In this document: positions 7,557 through 16,488 of the stretch, piece after piece
Position numbering within the stretch: the first letter of the stretch is position 1
How the letters are laid out: each line of letters opens with the position of its first letter
NCBI RefSeq assembly: GCF_040459645.1
Contig: NZ_JARVHQ010000001.1
Coordinates: forward strand, 806,001-870,000
Origin: Bacillus cereus group sp. RP43
Lineage (GTDB): Bacteria; Bacillota; Bacilli; Bacillales; Bacillaceae_G
Length of the DNA: 64,000 nt
Direction of reading: 5' to 3'
Program-made: the position numbers and the translations under genes
Notes under the pieces: generated by a model
What the model was told of the DNA's origin: nothing
The model's database searches: none
What the model saw: only the letters and a program-made list of their open reading frames with translations

Positions 7557-8240
7557 ATGAAAGTATCGTATCACGGGCATTCAGTTGTGAAAATTGAAAC
7601 GAATGGAAAAGTTATTTTAATTGACCCATTTTTAACAGGAAATCCGACAACAGATTTAAAAGCTGGAGATGTAAATGTGGACGCAATTCTTTTATCTCAT
7701 GGACATGGTGATCATGTTGGAGATACAGTAGAGCTTGCGAAGAAAAATAATGCAGTTGTTATAGCGCCGTTTGAACTAGCGACATTTTTAAGTTGGCAAG
7801 GTGTAGACACACATCCGATGCATATTGGTGGTTCGCATGAATTTGACTTTGGAAAAGTGAAATTTACCCAAGCATTCCACGGCTCTAGTTATATTGATGA
7901 AGAAAATAAGACGATTACATATACAGGCATGCCAGCGGGTATTTTGTTTACAGCAGAAGAGAAAACGGTATATCATGCAGGAGATACTGCTTTATTCTCT
8001 GATATGAAGTTAATTGGAGAACTTAATAATATTGATGTAGCATTTTTACCAATTGGTGATAATTTCACAATGGGGCCAGAAGATGCTGTTTTAGCTGCAA
8101 AATGGATTGGTGCGAAAACGGTTGTACCGATGCATTACAATACGTTCCCAGTTATCGAACAAGATCCATATCAATTTGTAGAAAAGCTACAAAATTGTAC
8201 AGGGAAAGTATTAGAAGCTGGAGAAAGTATTACACTATAA
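7557..8240 (+). CDS. ytkL: UPF0173 metal-dependent hydrolase YtkL
   Basis: A 227-aa metallo-beta-lactamase-fold protein. The metal motif [12 protein letters not shown] (HxHxDH), later GDTALF and a C-terminal MHYNTFP supply the usual ligands. It resembles the RomA/UlaG-type hydrolases; the substrate in bacilli is not known to me. Two adjacent ATGs follow GGGAGG; I use the second (7557), the form I recall for orthologs. Terminator at 8246-8282. Confidence 0.92.
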   Translation: MKVSYHGHSVVKIETNGKVILIDPFLTGNPTTDLKAGDVNVDAILLSHGHGDHVGDTVELAKKNNAVVIAPFELATFLSWQGVDTHPMHIGGSHEFDFGKVKFTQAFHGSSYIDEENKTITYTGMPAGILFTAEEKTVYHAGDTALFSDMKLIGELNNIDVAFLPIGDNFTMGPEDAVLAAKWIGAKTVVPMHYNTFPVIEQDPYQFVEKLQNCTGKVLEAGESITL

Positions 8241-8245
8241 AAAAG

Positions 8246-8282
8246 AAACCCTTCATTTGAAAAGACAAGTGAAGGGTTTTTT
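8246..8282 (+). terminator. ytkL terminator, bidirectional
   Basis: AAACCCTTCA pairs with TGAAGGGTTT around a 12-nt loop and a T-run follows. It overlaps the end of the minus-strand gene at 8281. Confidence 0.9.
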
Positions 8283-8439
8283 ACGTGTGTAGTACAGCTT
8301 TTAAAGTTTGCACTTGTTTTGGTGATTCTTTTCTTTTTGGAAGTGGCTGTTCGGGTGTTTCATTCAACTCCATTGCAACTTTTTTTCCATCTACGAAAGC
8401 TAAAAATACAGCACCTACAACCTCTAAAAATTTTTTCAT
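8281..8439 (-). CDS. Small uncharacterised protein (52 aa)
   Basis: The frame starts MKKFLEVVGAVFLAFVDGKK after AAAGGAGCG, an excellent ribosome binding site 8 bp upstream. A short hydrophobic stretch (residues 4-16) precedes a charged Pro/Lys-rich tail. It is too weak for a certain membrane anchor. The longer frame reaching 8499 has no RBS. No family recognised; it lies between converging ytkL and divergent ytoI. Confidence 0.6.
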   Translation of the reverse strand: MKKFLEVVGAVFLAFVDGKKVAMELNETPEQPLPKRKESPKQVQTLKAVLHT

Positions 8440-8686
8440 AATGTATTCGCTCCTTTGTTTCATTTGTTGTCTTAATTGTATATTGAAGCGTGTGGACAAA
8501 CCATCGAACGAGATGACAATACCATTACATTGTTGTAATAGAATGACTGGTGTAATGTAAGGAGCATTTTGTTATAAAAAAAATAGTACAGACATACAAA
8601 GAGAGAGTGTAACAGTTTTGGAAATATAGTATACTGAAAATACAACACATGAAGAATTTAGGGAAAAGAAAGTATGGTGAAACCAT

Positions 8687-10000
8687 TTGGCTACCAAACA
8701 TAATCAAATTTTAGAACATATTAATAGCCTGCCAGTAGGGCATAAAATTTCTGTGCGGCAAATTGCGAAAGATTTAAGTGTAAGTGAAGGGACCGCTTAC
8801 CGTGCAATTAAAGATGCAGAAAATAAAGGGTATGTTAGTACAATTGAACGTGTCGGAACAATTCGAATTGAGCAAAAGAAGAAAGAGAATATCGAAAAAC
8901 TGACATATGCAGAAGTCGTTAACATTGTCGATGGCCAAGTACTTGGGGGCAGAGAAGGACTACATAAAACGTTAAATAAATTCGTTATTGGGGCTATGAA
9001 ATTAGAAGCGATGATGCGCTATACAGAAGCGGGGAACTTACTTATTATCGGTAACCGTACGAACGCACATCAATTAGCATTAGAAACAGGGGCTGCTGTA
9101 TTAATTACAGGTGGATTTGATACAGAAGAGCATGTGAAAAAGTTAGCAGATGAATTGAAATTGCCAATTATTTCGAGTAGTTATGATACATTTACGGTCG
9201 CAACGTTAATTAACCGTGCAATTTATGATCAACTTATTAAGAAAGAAATTGTACTAGTTGAAGATATTTTAACACCAATTGAAGAAACACTATATTTAAA
9301 GCCTAGTGACATAGTGCAGAAATGGCATGAGTACAATGAAGAGACGATGCATGGACGTTATCCAATTGTTGATGAAAATAAAAAGGTGTTAGGTATCGTA
9401 ACTTCGAAAGATATGATTGGTGTTGCGAAAGAAACACCGATTGATAAAGTTATGACGAAACACCCTATTACGGTAAATGGAAAAATGTCTGTCGCAGCTG
9501 CAGCACGTATGATGGTGTGGGAAGGTATTGAATTACTTCCTGTTGTGGAGGATGGAAATAAATTGCAAGGTATCATTAGTCGTCAAGATGTACTTCAGGC
9601 GCTGCAAATGATTCAGCGTCAACCACAAGTTGGTGAAACGATTGATGACATTGTAACGAATCAATTTATGACGCCGAAAGAAGCAAAAAATGAGCATTTA
9701 TATCAATTTTCAGTGACACCACAAATGACGAATTCAATCGGGACGTTATCTTACGGTGTATTCACAACAATTGTGACAGAAGCAACAAACCGCGTCATTC
9801 GTGCGCAGAAGAAGAGCGATTCAATTGTTGAGAACTTAACAATTTATTTCGTAAAACCGGTTCAAATTGATAATGTTGTATCGGTTCATCCGAAAGTATT
9901 AGAAATTGGGCGTAAATTTGGTAAGGTTGATGTAGAAGTACATCATGAAGGTAATGTTGTCGGGAAAGCATTACTTATGGTGCAATTGATCGATAAATAA
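8687..10000 (+). CDS. ytoI: HTH-DRTGG-CBS-hotdog protein YtoI
   Basis: A 437-aa multidomain protein. An N-terminal GntR-like winged HTH (VRQIAKDLSVSEGTAYRAIK) is followed by a DRTGG domain near residues 80-180, two CBS repeats (about 195-310, with YPIVDENKKVLGIVTSKDMI and LPVVEDGNKLQGIISRQDVL) and a C-terminal hotdog domain. CBS pairs usually sense adenine nucleotides, so it is probably a ligand-responsive regulator. TTG start with MATKHNQILEHI, preceded by GGTGA. Terminator at 10001-10040. Confidence 0.92.
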   Translation: MATKHNQILEHINSLPVGHKISVRQIAKDLSVSEGTAYRAIKDAENKGYVSTIERVGTIRIEQKKKENIEKLTYAEVVNIVDGQVLGGREGLHKTLNKFVIGAMKLEAMMRYTEAGNLLIIGNRTNAHQLALETGAAVLITGGFDTEEHVKKLADELKLPIISSSYDTFTVATLINRAIYDQLIKKEIVLVEDILTPIEETLYLKPSDIVQKWHEYNEETMHGRYPIVDENKKVLGIVTSKDMIGVAKETPIDKVMTKHPITVNGKMSVAAAARMMVWEGIELLPVVEDGNKLQGIISRQDVLQALQMIQRQPQVGETIDDIVTNQFMTPKEAKNEHLYQFSVTPQMTNSIGTLSYGVFTTIVTEATNRVIRAQKKSDSIVENLTIYFVKPVQIDNVVSVHPKVLEIGRKFGKVDVEVHHEGNVVGKALLMVQLIDK

Positions 10001-10040
10001 AAAGATGGAACAAATCACTTTGGTTTGTTCCATCTTTTTT
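10001..10040 (+). terminator. ytoI terminator
   Basis: A 14-bp stem (AAAGATGGAACAAA with its complement) is followed by a T-run. Confidence 0.92.
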
Positions 10041-10221
10041 GTTTTATTGGGTTTGGAAGCTGTTGCTAAAGATGTGGAGGAGTCTTGGTGGGAAAGCAAA
10101 GGAATAGCAGGATATATGCGAGACGATTGTACGATTAAAAAACAGAATATTAGCTCATTTAGATTGTATACTGTGCTATAATTAGATTGTAAGATAATGG
10201 ATGTCGGGAGGGGGATGCAAT

Positions 10222-10485
10222 ATGTCATCAGAAGTACTCTTTTTTGGTGGTATCGCACTATTTTACTTTCTTGTGATGATACCAATTCAATATTTATATT
10301 TACAAGGATTGCATGAAAAAAAGAAAAGGACAGGATTATCTCAGCAAGAATTATACAAACAGATGTCTTTTGAAGAAGAACAATTACATTTTCACGTGCA
10401 AGGTAATCTCTTTAATATACCATCTGCGTTTGTTGCACATATGATTTTGAAAGTTAAGGGACGTAAAAAAGCATCACAATATTGA
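10222..10485 (+). CDS. DUF3949 family small membrane protein
   Basis: An 87-aa protein with one N-terminal transmembrane helix (FFGGIALFYFLVMIPIQYLY) and a soluble part, EKKKRTGLSQQELYKQMSFE. It fits DUF3949, a small family I recall from the B. cereus group. ATG 10222 is preferred to 10201 because GGGAGGGGG lies just upstream. It is inserted between ytoI and ytpI relative to the B. subtilis order I remember. Function unknown. Confidence 0.75.
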   Translation: MSSEVLFFGGIALFYFLVMIPIQYLYLQGLHEKKKRTGLSQQELYKQMSFEEEQLHFHVQGNLFNIPSAFVAHMILKVKGRKKASQY

Positions 10486-10499
10486 TGCTTTTTTTACGT
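10461..10499. terminator. Bidirectional terminator, DUF3949 gene and ytpI
   Basis: A long dyad: ACGTAAAAAAGCATCA on the left mirrors TGATGCTTTTTTTACGT. It yields a T-run on both strands for the converging genes. Confidence 0.9.
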
Positions 10500-10799
10500 T
10501 GTTTTATAAGATTCGGCTTCTTTGACTGCTAATGGTAGAAAGTGTTTATATTGGCGGAATCCATTAAATGTACTCGCGCTGCCAAGTAACATAAACAAAA
10601 CACCAACGATAATACGGGCAGTTGAAAGTTCTAAAAAGAATTGGTTTATCCCAAAGAATAGGACGAATAAGCCGAGTGCCATTGCGGATTTTCCTGAGAG
10701 CCAACCTTTCTCCATTGGACGGTTTGTACGAAAGAATTTTGTTTTGTAGAAGAGGTACAACACAAATGAGATGATAATACAAAAGACAAATACTGGCAT
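10494..10799 (-). CDS. ytpI: YtpI family membrane protein
   Basis: A 101-aa protein with three transmembrane helices (MPVFVFCIIISFVLYLFY; the GLFVLFFGINQFFL region; IIVGVLFMLLGSAS). The motifs KWLS-like KGWLSGKSAMALG and NGFRQYKHFLPLA match the YtpI family. Start 10799 is taken because GGGAG precedes it; upstream ATGs lack an RBS. It lies next to nrnA as in B. subtilis but is here on the opposite strand. Function unknown. Confidence 0.85.
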   Translation of the reverse strand: MPVFVFCIIISFVLYLFYKTKFFRTNRPMEKGWLSGKSAMALGLFVLFFGINQFFLELSTARIIVGVLFMLLGSASTFNGFRQYKHFLPLAVKEAESYKTT

Positions 10800-10922
10800 A
10801 ATACACGCTCCCATCGATTGGTATACAAATAACATTTTAGAAAAAAGAAAAATCTAAACTTTCTAACTTTTATTATAAAGCAATTGTTCGCATGTATGAA
10901 ATGTTTTCCGTTATAATGGGGG

Positions 10923-11079
10923 ATAAAGTGAAACTTTAATTAGTGTGGGGGAGATCCCCTGTATTAATTATTAACCCTCATCAATCGGGCTTTTACGTAC
11001 ATCCGGGCTCCCGCCTTTGCCTCATTGTTTTCAATGCGTTTTGAGGTGGGAGTCTTACTGCACGTTAATGCGGGATAAA
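10923..11079 (-). mobile_element. bcr1-type repeat, copy 1
   Basis: Bounded by ATAAA on both sides (TTTAT on the other strand), about 157 bp in all. The reverse complement matches the copy at 44262-44422 over its length, including TTTATCCCGC, AGTAAGACTCCCACCTCAAA, GTAAAAGCCCGATTG and AAAGTTTCACTTTAT. Size and TTTAT duplication fit the non-autonomous B. cereus element bcr1. It ends about 20 bp before the nrnA ribosome binding site. Confidence 0.75.
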
Positions 11080-11112
11080 GTGAAGAAGTTGAATAAAAAG
11101 GAGATTATACAT

Positions 11113-12045
11113 ATGCATGAGCAAATTTTAGGAGCAATTAAAGAGTTTGATACAATTATTATTCATCGTCATGTACGTCCGGATCCAGATGCGTTAGGTT
11201 CTCAGTGTGGACTTGGTACAATTCTGCAAGAATCGTTTCCAGAGAAAAATATTTATATGGTTGGGTACAACGAGCCTTCTTTATCGTTTTTACGAGTAAT
11301 GGATGATATTGAAGATAGTGTATATGAAGATGCACTTGTTATCGTTTGTGATACAGCGAACCAAGAGCGTGTTTGTGATCAGCGTTATGTAAAAGGAAAG
11401 ATGTTAATTAAAATTGATCATCATCCGAATGAAGACCCGTACGGAGATATTACGTGGGTGGATACGACAGCTAGTTCTACAAGTGAAATGATTTATGAGT
11501 TTTACAGTTATGGAAAAGATAAAGGGTTAACGATTTCAAAGGAAGCAGCTCGCCTTATTTTAGCGGGTATTGTTGGAGATACAGGTCGTTTCTTATTCCC
11601 GAATACAACAGCGAAAACACTTCTTTACGTAAGTGAGCTTGTTGAAATGGATGTTAAATTTACGGATCTATACAATGAAATGTATAAGACAAAAGAAAAG
11701 ATCGCTCGCTTAAATGGTTATATTTTACAAAACTTTACGATGGTAGAAGAAGGCGCAGCGTACATTAAATTAACGAAAGAGGTACTAGAAGAGTTTGATG
11801 TACTTTCTACCGAAGCATCTGCTGTTGTCGGAGCGCTTGGTAATATTGATGGATTAAAGGCATGGGTTCTATTTTTAGAGGAAGACGATGTTATTCGTGT
11901 TCGTCTTCGTTCAAAAGGACCAGTTATTAATAAGTTAGCAATGCAATATAATGGCGGAGGACATCCGATGGCTTCTGGTGCAAAAGCATCTTCTTGGGAA
12001 GAGGCGGATCGCCTGTTTGCTGATTTACGTGAGCTGTGTAAATAA
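11113..12045 (+). CDS. nrnA: NanoRNase / pAp phosphatase NrnA
   Basis: A DHH/DHHA1 phosphoesterase of 310 aa. It degrades very short oligoribonucleotides and dephosphorylates 3'-phosphoadenosine 5'-phosphate. Metal motifs: HRHVRPDPDALGSQ near residue 20, CDTAN, DHHPNED near residue 105 and the C-terminal GGGHPMASGAKA of the DHHA1 domain. ATG 11113 follows AAAAGGAG; the frame is open to 11017, but that part lies inside the bcr1 repeat and is not coding. Its promoter lies before or inside the repeat. Confidence 0.95.
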   Translation: MHEQILGAIKEFDTIIIHRHVRPDPDALGSQCGLGTILQESFPEKNIYMVGYNEPSLSFLRVMDDIEDSVYEDALVIVCDTANQERVCDQRYVKGKMLIKIDHHPNEDPYGDITWVDTTASSTSEMIYEFYSYGKDKGLTISKEAARLILAGIVGDTGRFLFPNTTAKTLLYVSELVEMDVKFTDLYNEMYKTKEKIARLNGYILQNFTMVEEGAAYIKLTKEVLEEFDVLSTEASAVVGALGNIDGLKAWVLFLEEDDVIRVRLRSKGPVINKLAMQYNGGGHPMASGAKASSWEEADRLFADLRELCK

Positions 12046-12065
12046 GAAGTTGTATGTTGAACGAA

Positions 12066-12105
12066 AGAGAAGGAGAGGCGCTGAAGCCCTCCTTCTTTAT
12101 TTTTC
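12066..12105. terminator. Bidirectional terminator, nrnA and ytrI
   Basis: AGAAGGAG-A-GGC pairs with GCC-C-TCCTTCT, followed by a T-rich tail. It overlaps the ytrI 3' end. Confidence 0.8.
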
Positions 12106-12600
12106 TTTCTCTATATCAATACTAATTTCAAGTACGGTATCAAAAGAGACTGTGTCTACTTTAAAGCGGTATATACGATCGTAATGTTTGTACGTTTTAT
12201 TTTCGATGACTTTTTTGAGCAGGTCTTTATTTTTTGCGATGCTTTGAATGTTTTTCGTTAAAAGATGCTGGAGATCATTATGGATAGAAGTGGTCATGTT
12301 TTCAAGTGTAAGATTGTCTAAATCATATTTTTTTCGATTTATAATTTTTATTTTGATTTCTTGAATTGTTAAGAGCCGCTTATTTTCTGTGTTCAATTTC
12401 TCTTGGTCTTCGAGAAGGACGTGGAGTTTTGCTTCTTGTTTTTCGATAATTTCTTTTTGTTCTGCTATTTTACTAGCTTGTTCTTCTTGAAAAACACCGT
12501 ATATGTACAAAAAAACAAACCAGCTCAACACTCCTCCAACAGCAGCACCAGCTAAAACTAAATACCACCTTTTTGCTGTATTGGCACTTGGTACTCTCAT
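12097..12600 (-). CDS. ytrI: Sporulation membrane protein YtrI
   Basis: A 167-aa protein with one N-terminal transmembrane helix (LVLAGAAVGGVLSWFVFLYI) followed by a predicted coiled coil (EEQASKIAEQKEIIEKQEAK...) and a small C-terminal domain. B. subtilis YtrI is needed for efficient sporulation. Start ATG 12600 overlaps the ytrH stop (ATGA), and AGGA lies 7-8 bp before it. Cotranscribed with ytrH. Confidence 0.9.
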   Translation of the reverse strand: MRVPSANTAKRWYLVLAGAAVGGVLSWFVFLYIYGVFQEEQASKIAEQKEIIEKQEAKLHVLLEDQEKLNTENKRLLTIQEIKIKIINRKKYDLDNLTLENMTTSIHNDLQHLLTKNIQSIAKNKDLLKKVIENKTYKHYDRIYRFKVDTVSFDTVLEISIDIEKEK

Positions 12601-12935
12601 ACATGTTCCTGCGTTAGCCATTTAATAATAATAAGACCTGTTTGCATACCACCAGTTGCGAAAAAAATAAGGAGAATTTGTTTTACGATATCTTTCATAT
12701 CCCCGCCAAAGAAACTCCTTTCAAAGCTATAAAAGGTATCAAATGTTCCGCCAATCGCTGCAACGAGTGCCCAAATTCTTAAATTTTGGGCGAATTGATT
12801 AATGTAAGTTAGAGCCGGTTTTCCGATAAGAAATGCACCAAATCCGCCAATTAATGAACCACCAAGTATAACCCCAAAGGCAATAAAATAACTAATAATA
12901 AGCAGAGAGAAAAAAGTATGTTCTCTTACATCCAT
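12597..12935 (-). CDS. ytrH: Sporulation membrane protein YtrH
   Basis: A 112-aa integral membrane protein. Characteristic stretches are VILGGSLIGGFGAFLIG, IWALVAAIGGTFDTFYSFER and the C-terminal GLIIIKWLTQEHV. Required for sporulation in B. subtilis. Start MDVREHTFF at 12935 is favoured because AAAGGGG lies 7 bp before it; longer starts do not match orthologs. It is divergent from dnaE, the arrangement I recall in B. subtilis. Confidence 0.92.
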   Translation of the reverse strand: MDVREHTFFSLLIISYFIAFGVILGGSLIGGFGAFLIGKPALTYINQFAQNLRIWALVAAIGGTFDTFYSFERSFFGGDMKDIVKQILLIFFATGGMQTGLIIIKWLTQEHV

Positions 12936-13052
12936 CGTCATTCCCCTTTCTTCTTCATATATATGGACAAAGTATAAGAAGTATGTTTTGATTTCCGCTT
13001 TCCTCATCACCTATAATAAAAGTAGTCAGATAGGTAAAGAGAGGGTACAACA

Positions 13053-16000
13053 GTGAAGTTTGTGCATTTACAATGTCAAACCGTTTTTAGTTTATTAAAA
13101 AGTGCTTGTAAAATTGATGAGCTTGTCATTCGGGCGAAAGAGCTTGGATTTTCATCGCTGGCCATTACAGATGAAAATGTTATGTATGGAGTCATTCCGT
13201 TTTATAAAGCATGCAAGAAAAATGGTATACAGCCTATTATCGGCTTAACAGCTTCTATTTTTAGTGAAGAAGAAGAAAGGTCTTATCCACTCGTCTTACT
13301 TGCTGAGAATGAAATAGGCTATCAAAATTTATTAAAGATTTCTAGCAGCATTATGACGAAGTCAAAAGAAGGTATTCCGAAGAAGTGGCTTGCTCATTAT
13401 GCGAAAGGATTAATTGCAATTTCACCAGGGAAAGACGGAGAGATTGAACAGCTATTATTAGAAGGCAAAGAGAGTCAGGCTGAAGAAGTAGCTCGTACGT
13501 ATCAAAATATGTTCAGCAATTTTTATATAAGTTTGCAGCATCATGCGATTCAAGATGAACTGCTTTTACAAGAAAAACTGCCTGAATTTATTAATAAGGT
13601 AAACGTTCCAGTCGTTGCAACAAATGATGTTCGCTATATTAATCAAAGTGACGCACTTGTTCATGAATGTTTATTATCTGTTGAAGGCGGAACGAAAATG
13701 ACTGATCCAGATAGACCGAGAATGAAAACAGATCAGTATTATTTAAAGTCGTCGGATGAAATGGAAGCACTATTTTCTCATGCTGAGGAAGCGGTTCAAA
13801 ATACAATAACAATCGCGGAACGTTGCCAAGTAGAAATTCCTTTCCATGTAAATCAACTACCGAAGTTTCCAGTTCCATCTAACGAGACGAGTGATATGTA
13901 CTTGCACCGTGTTTGTGAAGAGGGCTTGCAAAAACGATATGGCGTACCGAAAGAAGCTCATATAAGACGTTTGGATCATGAATTAAATGTTATTTCTCGT
14001 ATGGGATTTAGCGACTATTTCCTCATAGTATGGGACTTTATGAAATATGCACATGAAAATCATATTTTAACTGGGCCAGGCCGTGGATCGGCAGCTGGTT
14101 CACTCGTTTCTTACGTATTGGAAATTACAGATATTGATCCAATTGAATATGACTTATTATTTGAAAGGTTTTTAAACCCTGAACGTGTGACACTTCCAGA
14201 TATTGATATTGATTTTCCAGATATAAGACGTGATGAGATGATTCGATATGTGAAAGATAAATATGGTCAGCTTCGTGTTGCTCAAATTGTAACGTTTGGA
14301 ACTCTTGCAGCGAAAGCCGCAATTAGAGACATTTCTCGTGTAATGGGGCTCCCGCCAAGAGATATTGACATATTTTCAAAACTTATCCCATCAAAGCTTG
14401 GTATAACGTTAAAAGATGCATATGAGGAATCGCAATCGCTCCGTGAGTTTATACAAGGGAATCTTTTGCATGAGCGTGTGTTTGAAATTGCAAAACGTGT
14501 AGAGGGATTACCGCGTCATACGTCTATTCATGCAGCTGGCGTTATTATGAGCCAAGAACCATTAACGGGAAGTGTAGCGATTCAAGAAGGGCATAACGAT
14601 GTTTATGTTACGCAATATCCAGCTGATGCATTAGAAGAACTTGGGTTGCTCAAGATGGACTTTTTAGGCTTACGTAATTTAACGTTACTTGAAAATATCA
14701 TAAAGTTTATTGTGAAAAAAACTGGGAAACAAATTGATATAAGAAATTTACCTCTTCAAGATGAAAAGACGTTTCAATTGTTAGGAAGAGGGGATACAAC
14801 AGGTGTATTCCAGCTTGAATCAGGCGGTATGCGAAATGTACTTCGTGGGTTAAAACCGAATGAATTTGAAGACATAGTCGCTGTTAACTCGTTATACAGA
14901 CCAGGACCGATGGAACAAATTCCAACCTTTATTGAATCGAAACATGGGGAAAGACGAATTGAATATTTACATCCGGATTTAAAGCCGATTTTAGAACGAA
15001 CATACGGCGTAATTGTATACCAAGAACAAATAATGCAAATCGCATCGAAGTTAGCTGGGTTTTCGCTTGGAGAAGCGGATTTACTGCGCCGTGCAGTGAG
15101 TAAAAAGAATCGTGATATTTTAGATCAAGAACGTAAGCATTTTGTTCAAGGTTGTTTGAAAAATGGATACGACGAGACATCTTCAGAACAAATTTACGAT
15201 TTAATTGTAAGATTTGCGAATTACGGTTTTAACCGAAGTCACGCTGTAGCTTACAGTATGATCGGATATCAGCTTGCATATTTAAAAGCAAATTATACGC
15301 TGGAATTTATGACGGCGTTATTATCAAGTGCAATTGGAAATGAAGATAAGATTGTGCAGTATGTACGAGAAACGAAGCGGAAAGGTTTTCACGTTTTACC
15401 GCCGTCTCTTCAGAGAAGTGGTTACAACTTCCAAATAGAAGGGAATGCGATTCGATATAGTTTACTTTCGATTCGGAATATCGGAATGGCTACAGTGACT
15501 GCACTACTCGAAGAACGAGAGAAAAAAATGTTCGAAGATTTATTTGAGTTTTGTCTTCGTATGCCATCAAAATTTGTAACAGAACGAAATTTAGAAGCGT
15601 TTGTCTGGTCTGGATGTTTTGACGATTTTGGTGTTTCGAGGACGACTTTATGGAAAAGTCTCAAAGGAGCGTTAGAGTATGCAAATCTTGCGCGTGATTT
15701 TGATTTAGGGGATTCTGTTCCGAAATCAAAATACGTACAAGGAGAAGAGCTATCCTTTATTGAACAGTTAAATAAAGAGAAGGAAGCACTCGGTTTTTAT
15801 TTATCTAGCTATCCGACAGCGCAGTATGCGGAGTTAGGAAAAGAATTAGAAATCCCATCTCTTGCTCAGGCGATGCGACATAAGAAAAAAGTACAAAGAG
15901 CAATCGTATATATAACGAGTGTGAAAGTTATTCGTACGAAAAAATTGCAAAAGATGGCGTTTATTACATTCTGTGATCAAAATGATGAAATGGAAGCCGT

Positions 16001-16385
16001 TATTTTTCCAGAAACGTATATACATTTTTCGCACAGGATAGAAGAAGGGGCAATTGTTTTAGTTGATGGTACGATTGAGCAAAGAAATCATAAGTTGCAA
16101 TGGATCGTGAATGGACTATATCCACTAGAAGAAATGGATGCTTATGAAGAAATGAAAGAAGCATCTGTTTACGTGAAATTGCCGTCTCAATATGAAAAAA
16201 AGCTTGTAAATCAGGTTACAAAAATATTGTTTGACTATTCAGGTTTTGTGAAAGTACTAATTTATTATGAAAAGGAACATAAAATGGTACAATTATCTCG
16301 AAGTTTATCGATTCATCCAAGTGAAGAATGTCTAGGAGCACTTCGTGAAATTGTCGGTGACGAAAATGTCGTTGTGAAAATATAA
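13053..16385 (+). CDS. dnaE: DNA polymerase III alpha subunit DnaE
   Basis: A 1110-aa DnaE-type C-family polymerase. In low-GC Gram-positives it extends RNA primers on the lagging strand and works with PolC. Order: PHP domain (1-200), palm and fingers (catalytic LPDIDIDFPDIRRDE near residue 384; GPGRGSAAGS; NYGFNRSHAVAYS near 729), helix-hairpin-helix region, OB domain near 960-1050. GTG start with GAGAGGG upstream. The PHP motifs are degenerate: HLQCQT replaces HxH-S and TDEN replaces TDxH, so this domain likely lacks metal-dependent nuclease activity. Divergent from ytrH. Confidence 0.97.
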   Translation: MKFVHLQCQTVFSLLKSACKIDELVIRAKELGFSSLAITDENVMYGVIPFYKACKKNGIQPIIGLTASIFSEEEERSYPLVLLAENEIGYQNLLKISSSIMTKSKEGIPKKWLAHYAKGLIAISPGKDGEIEQLLLEGKESQAEEVARTYQNMFSNFYISLQHHAIQDELLLQEKLPEFINKVNVPVVATNDVRYINQSDALVHECLLSVEGGTKMTDPDRPRMKTDQYYLKSSDEMEALFSHAEEAVQNTITIAERCQVEIPFHVNQLPKFPVPSNETSDMYLHRVCEEGLQKRYGVPKEAHIRRLDHELNVISRMGFSDYFLIVWDFMKYAHENHILTGPGRGSAAGSLVSYVLEITDIDPIEYDLLFERFLNPERVTLPDIDIDFPDIRRDEMIRYVKDKYGQLRVAQIVTFGTLAAKAAIRDISRVMGLPPRDIDIFSKLIPSKLGITLKDAYEESQSLREFIQGNLLHERVFEIAKRVEGLPRHTSIHAAGVIMSQEPLTGSVAIQEGHNDVYVTQYPADALEELGLLKMDFLGLRNLTLLENIIKFIVKKTGKQIDIRNLPLQDEKTFQLLGRGDTTGVFQLESGGMRNVLRGLKPNEFEDIVAVNSLYRPGPMEQIPTFIESKHGERRIEYLHPDLKPILERTYGVIVYQEQIMQIASKLAGFSLGEADLLRRAVSKKNRDILDQERKHFVQGCLKNGYDETSSEQIYDLIVRFANYGFNRSHAVAYSMIGYQLAYLKANYTLEFMTALLSSAIGNEDKIVQYVRETKRKGFHVLPPSLQRSGYNFQIEGNAIRYSLLSIRNIGMATVTALLEEREKKMFEDLFEFCLRMPSKFVTERNLEAFVWSGCFDDFGVSRTTLWKSLKGALEYANLARDFDLGDSVPKSKYVQGEELSFIEQLNKEKEALGFYLSSYPTAQYAELGKELEIPSLAQAMRHKKKVQRAIVYITSVKVIRTKKLQKMAFITFCDQNDEMEAVIFPETYIHFSHRIEEGAIVLVDGTIEQRNHKLQWIVNGLYPLEEMDAYEEMKEASVYVKLPSQYEKKLVNQVTKILFDYSGFVKVLIYYEKEHKMVQLSRSLSIHPSEECLGALREIVGDENVVVKI

Positions 16386-16441
16386 TGGACAATTTCCCTA
16401 CACTTCGATTATTATAGTAGTAGTGTTCGTGGTCAGACCAC
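16386..16441 (+). promoter_or_regulatory. ytsJ promoter with FadR/GntR-type operator
   Basis: TGGACA (16386-16391) and TATTAT (16410-16415) are 18 bp apart, directly after the dnaE stop. The perfect palindrome GTGGTCAGACCAC (16429-16441) begins a few bases after the expected start site. It fits the TNGTnnnACNA pattern bound by FadR-subfamily GntR regulators, and such a regulator is encoded just downstream of ytsJ. Confidence 0.6.
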
Positions 16442-16488
16442 TTGGAGAAATTGATATCAGCAAGAATAATTTGAGGAGAGTGGATAGT

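Noticed and set aside
11017..11112. N-terminal extension of nrnA
   Set aside because: These codons are bcr1 repeat sequence; the ATG at 11113 has the RBS and the conserved N-terminus.
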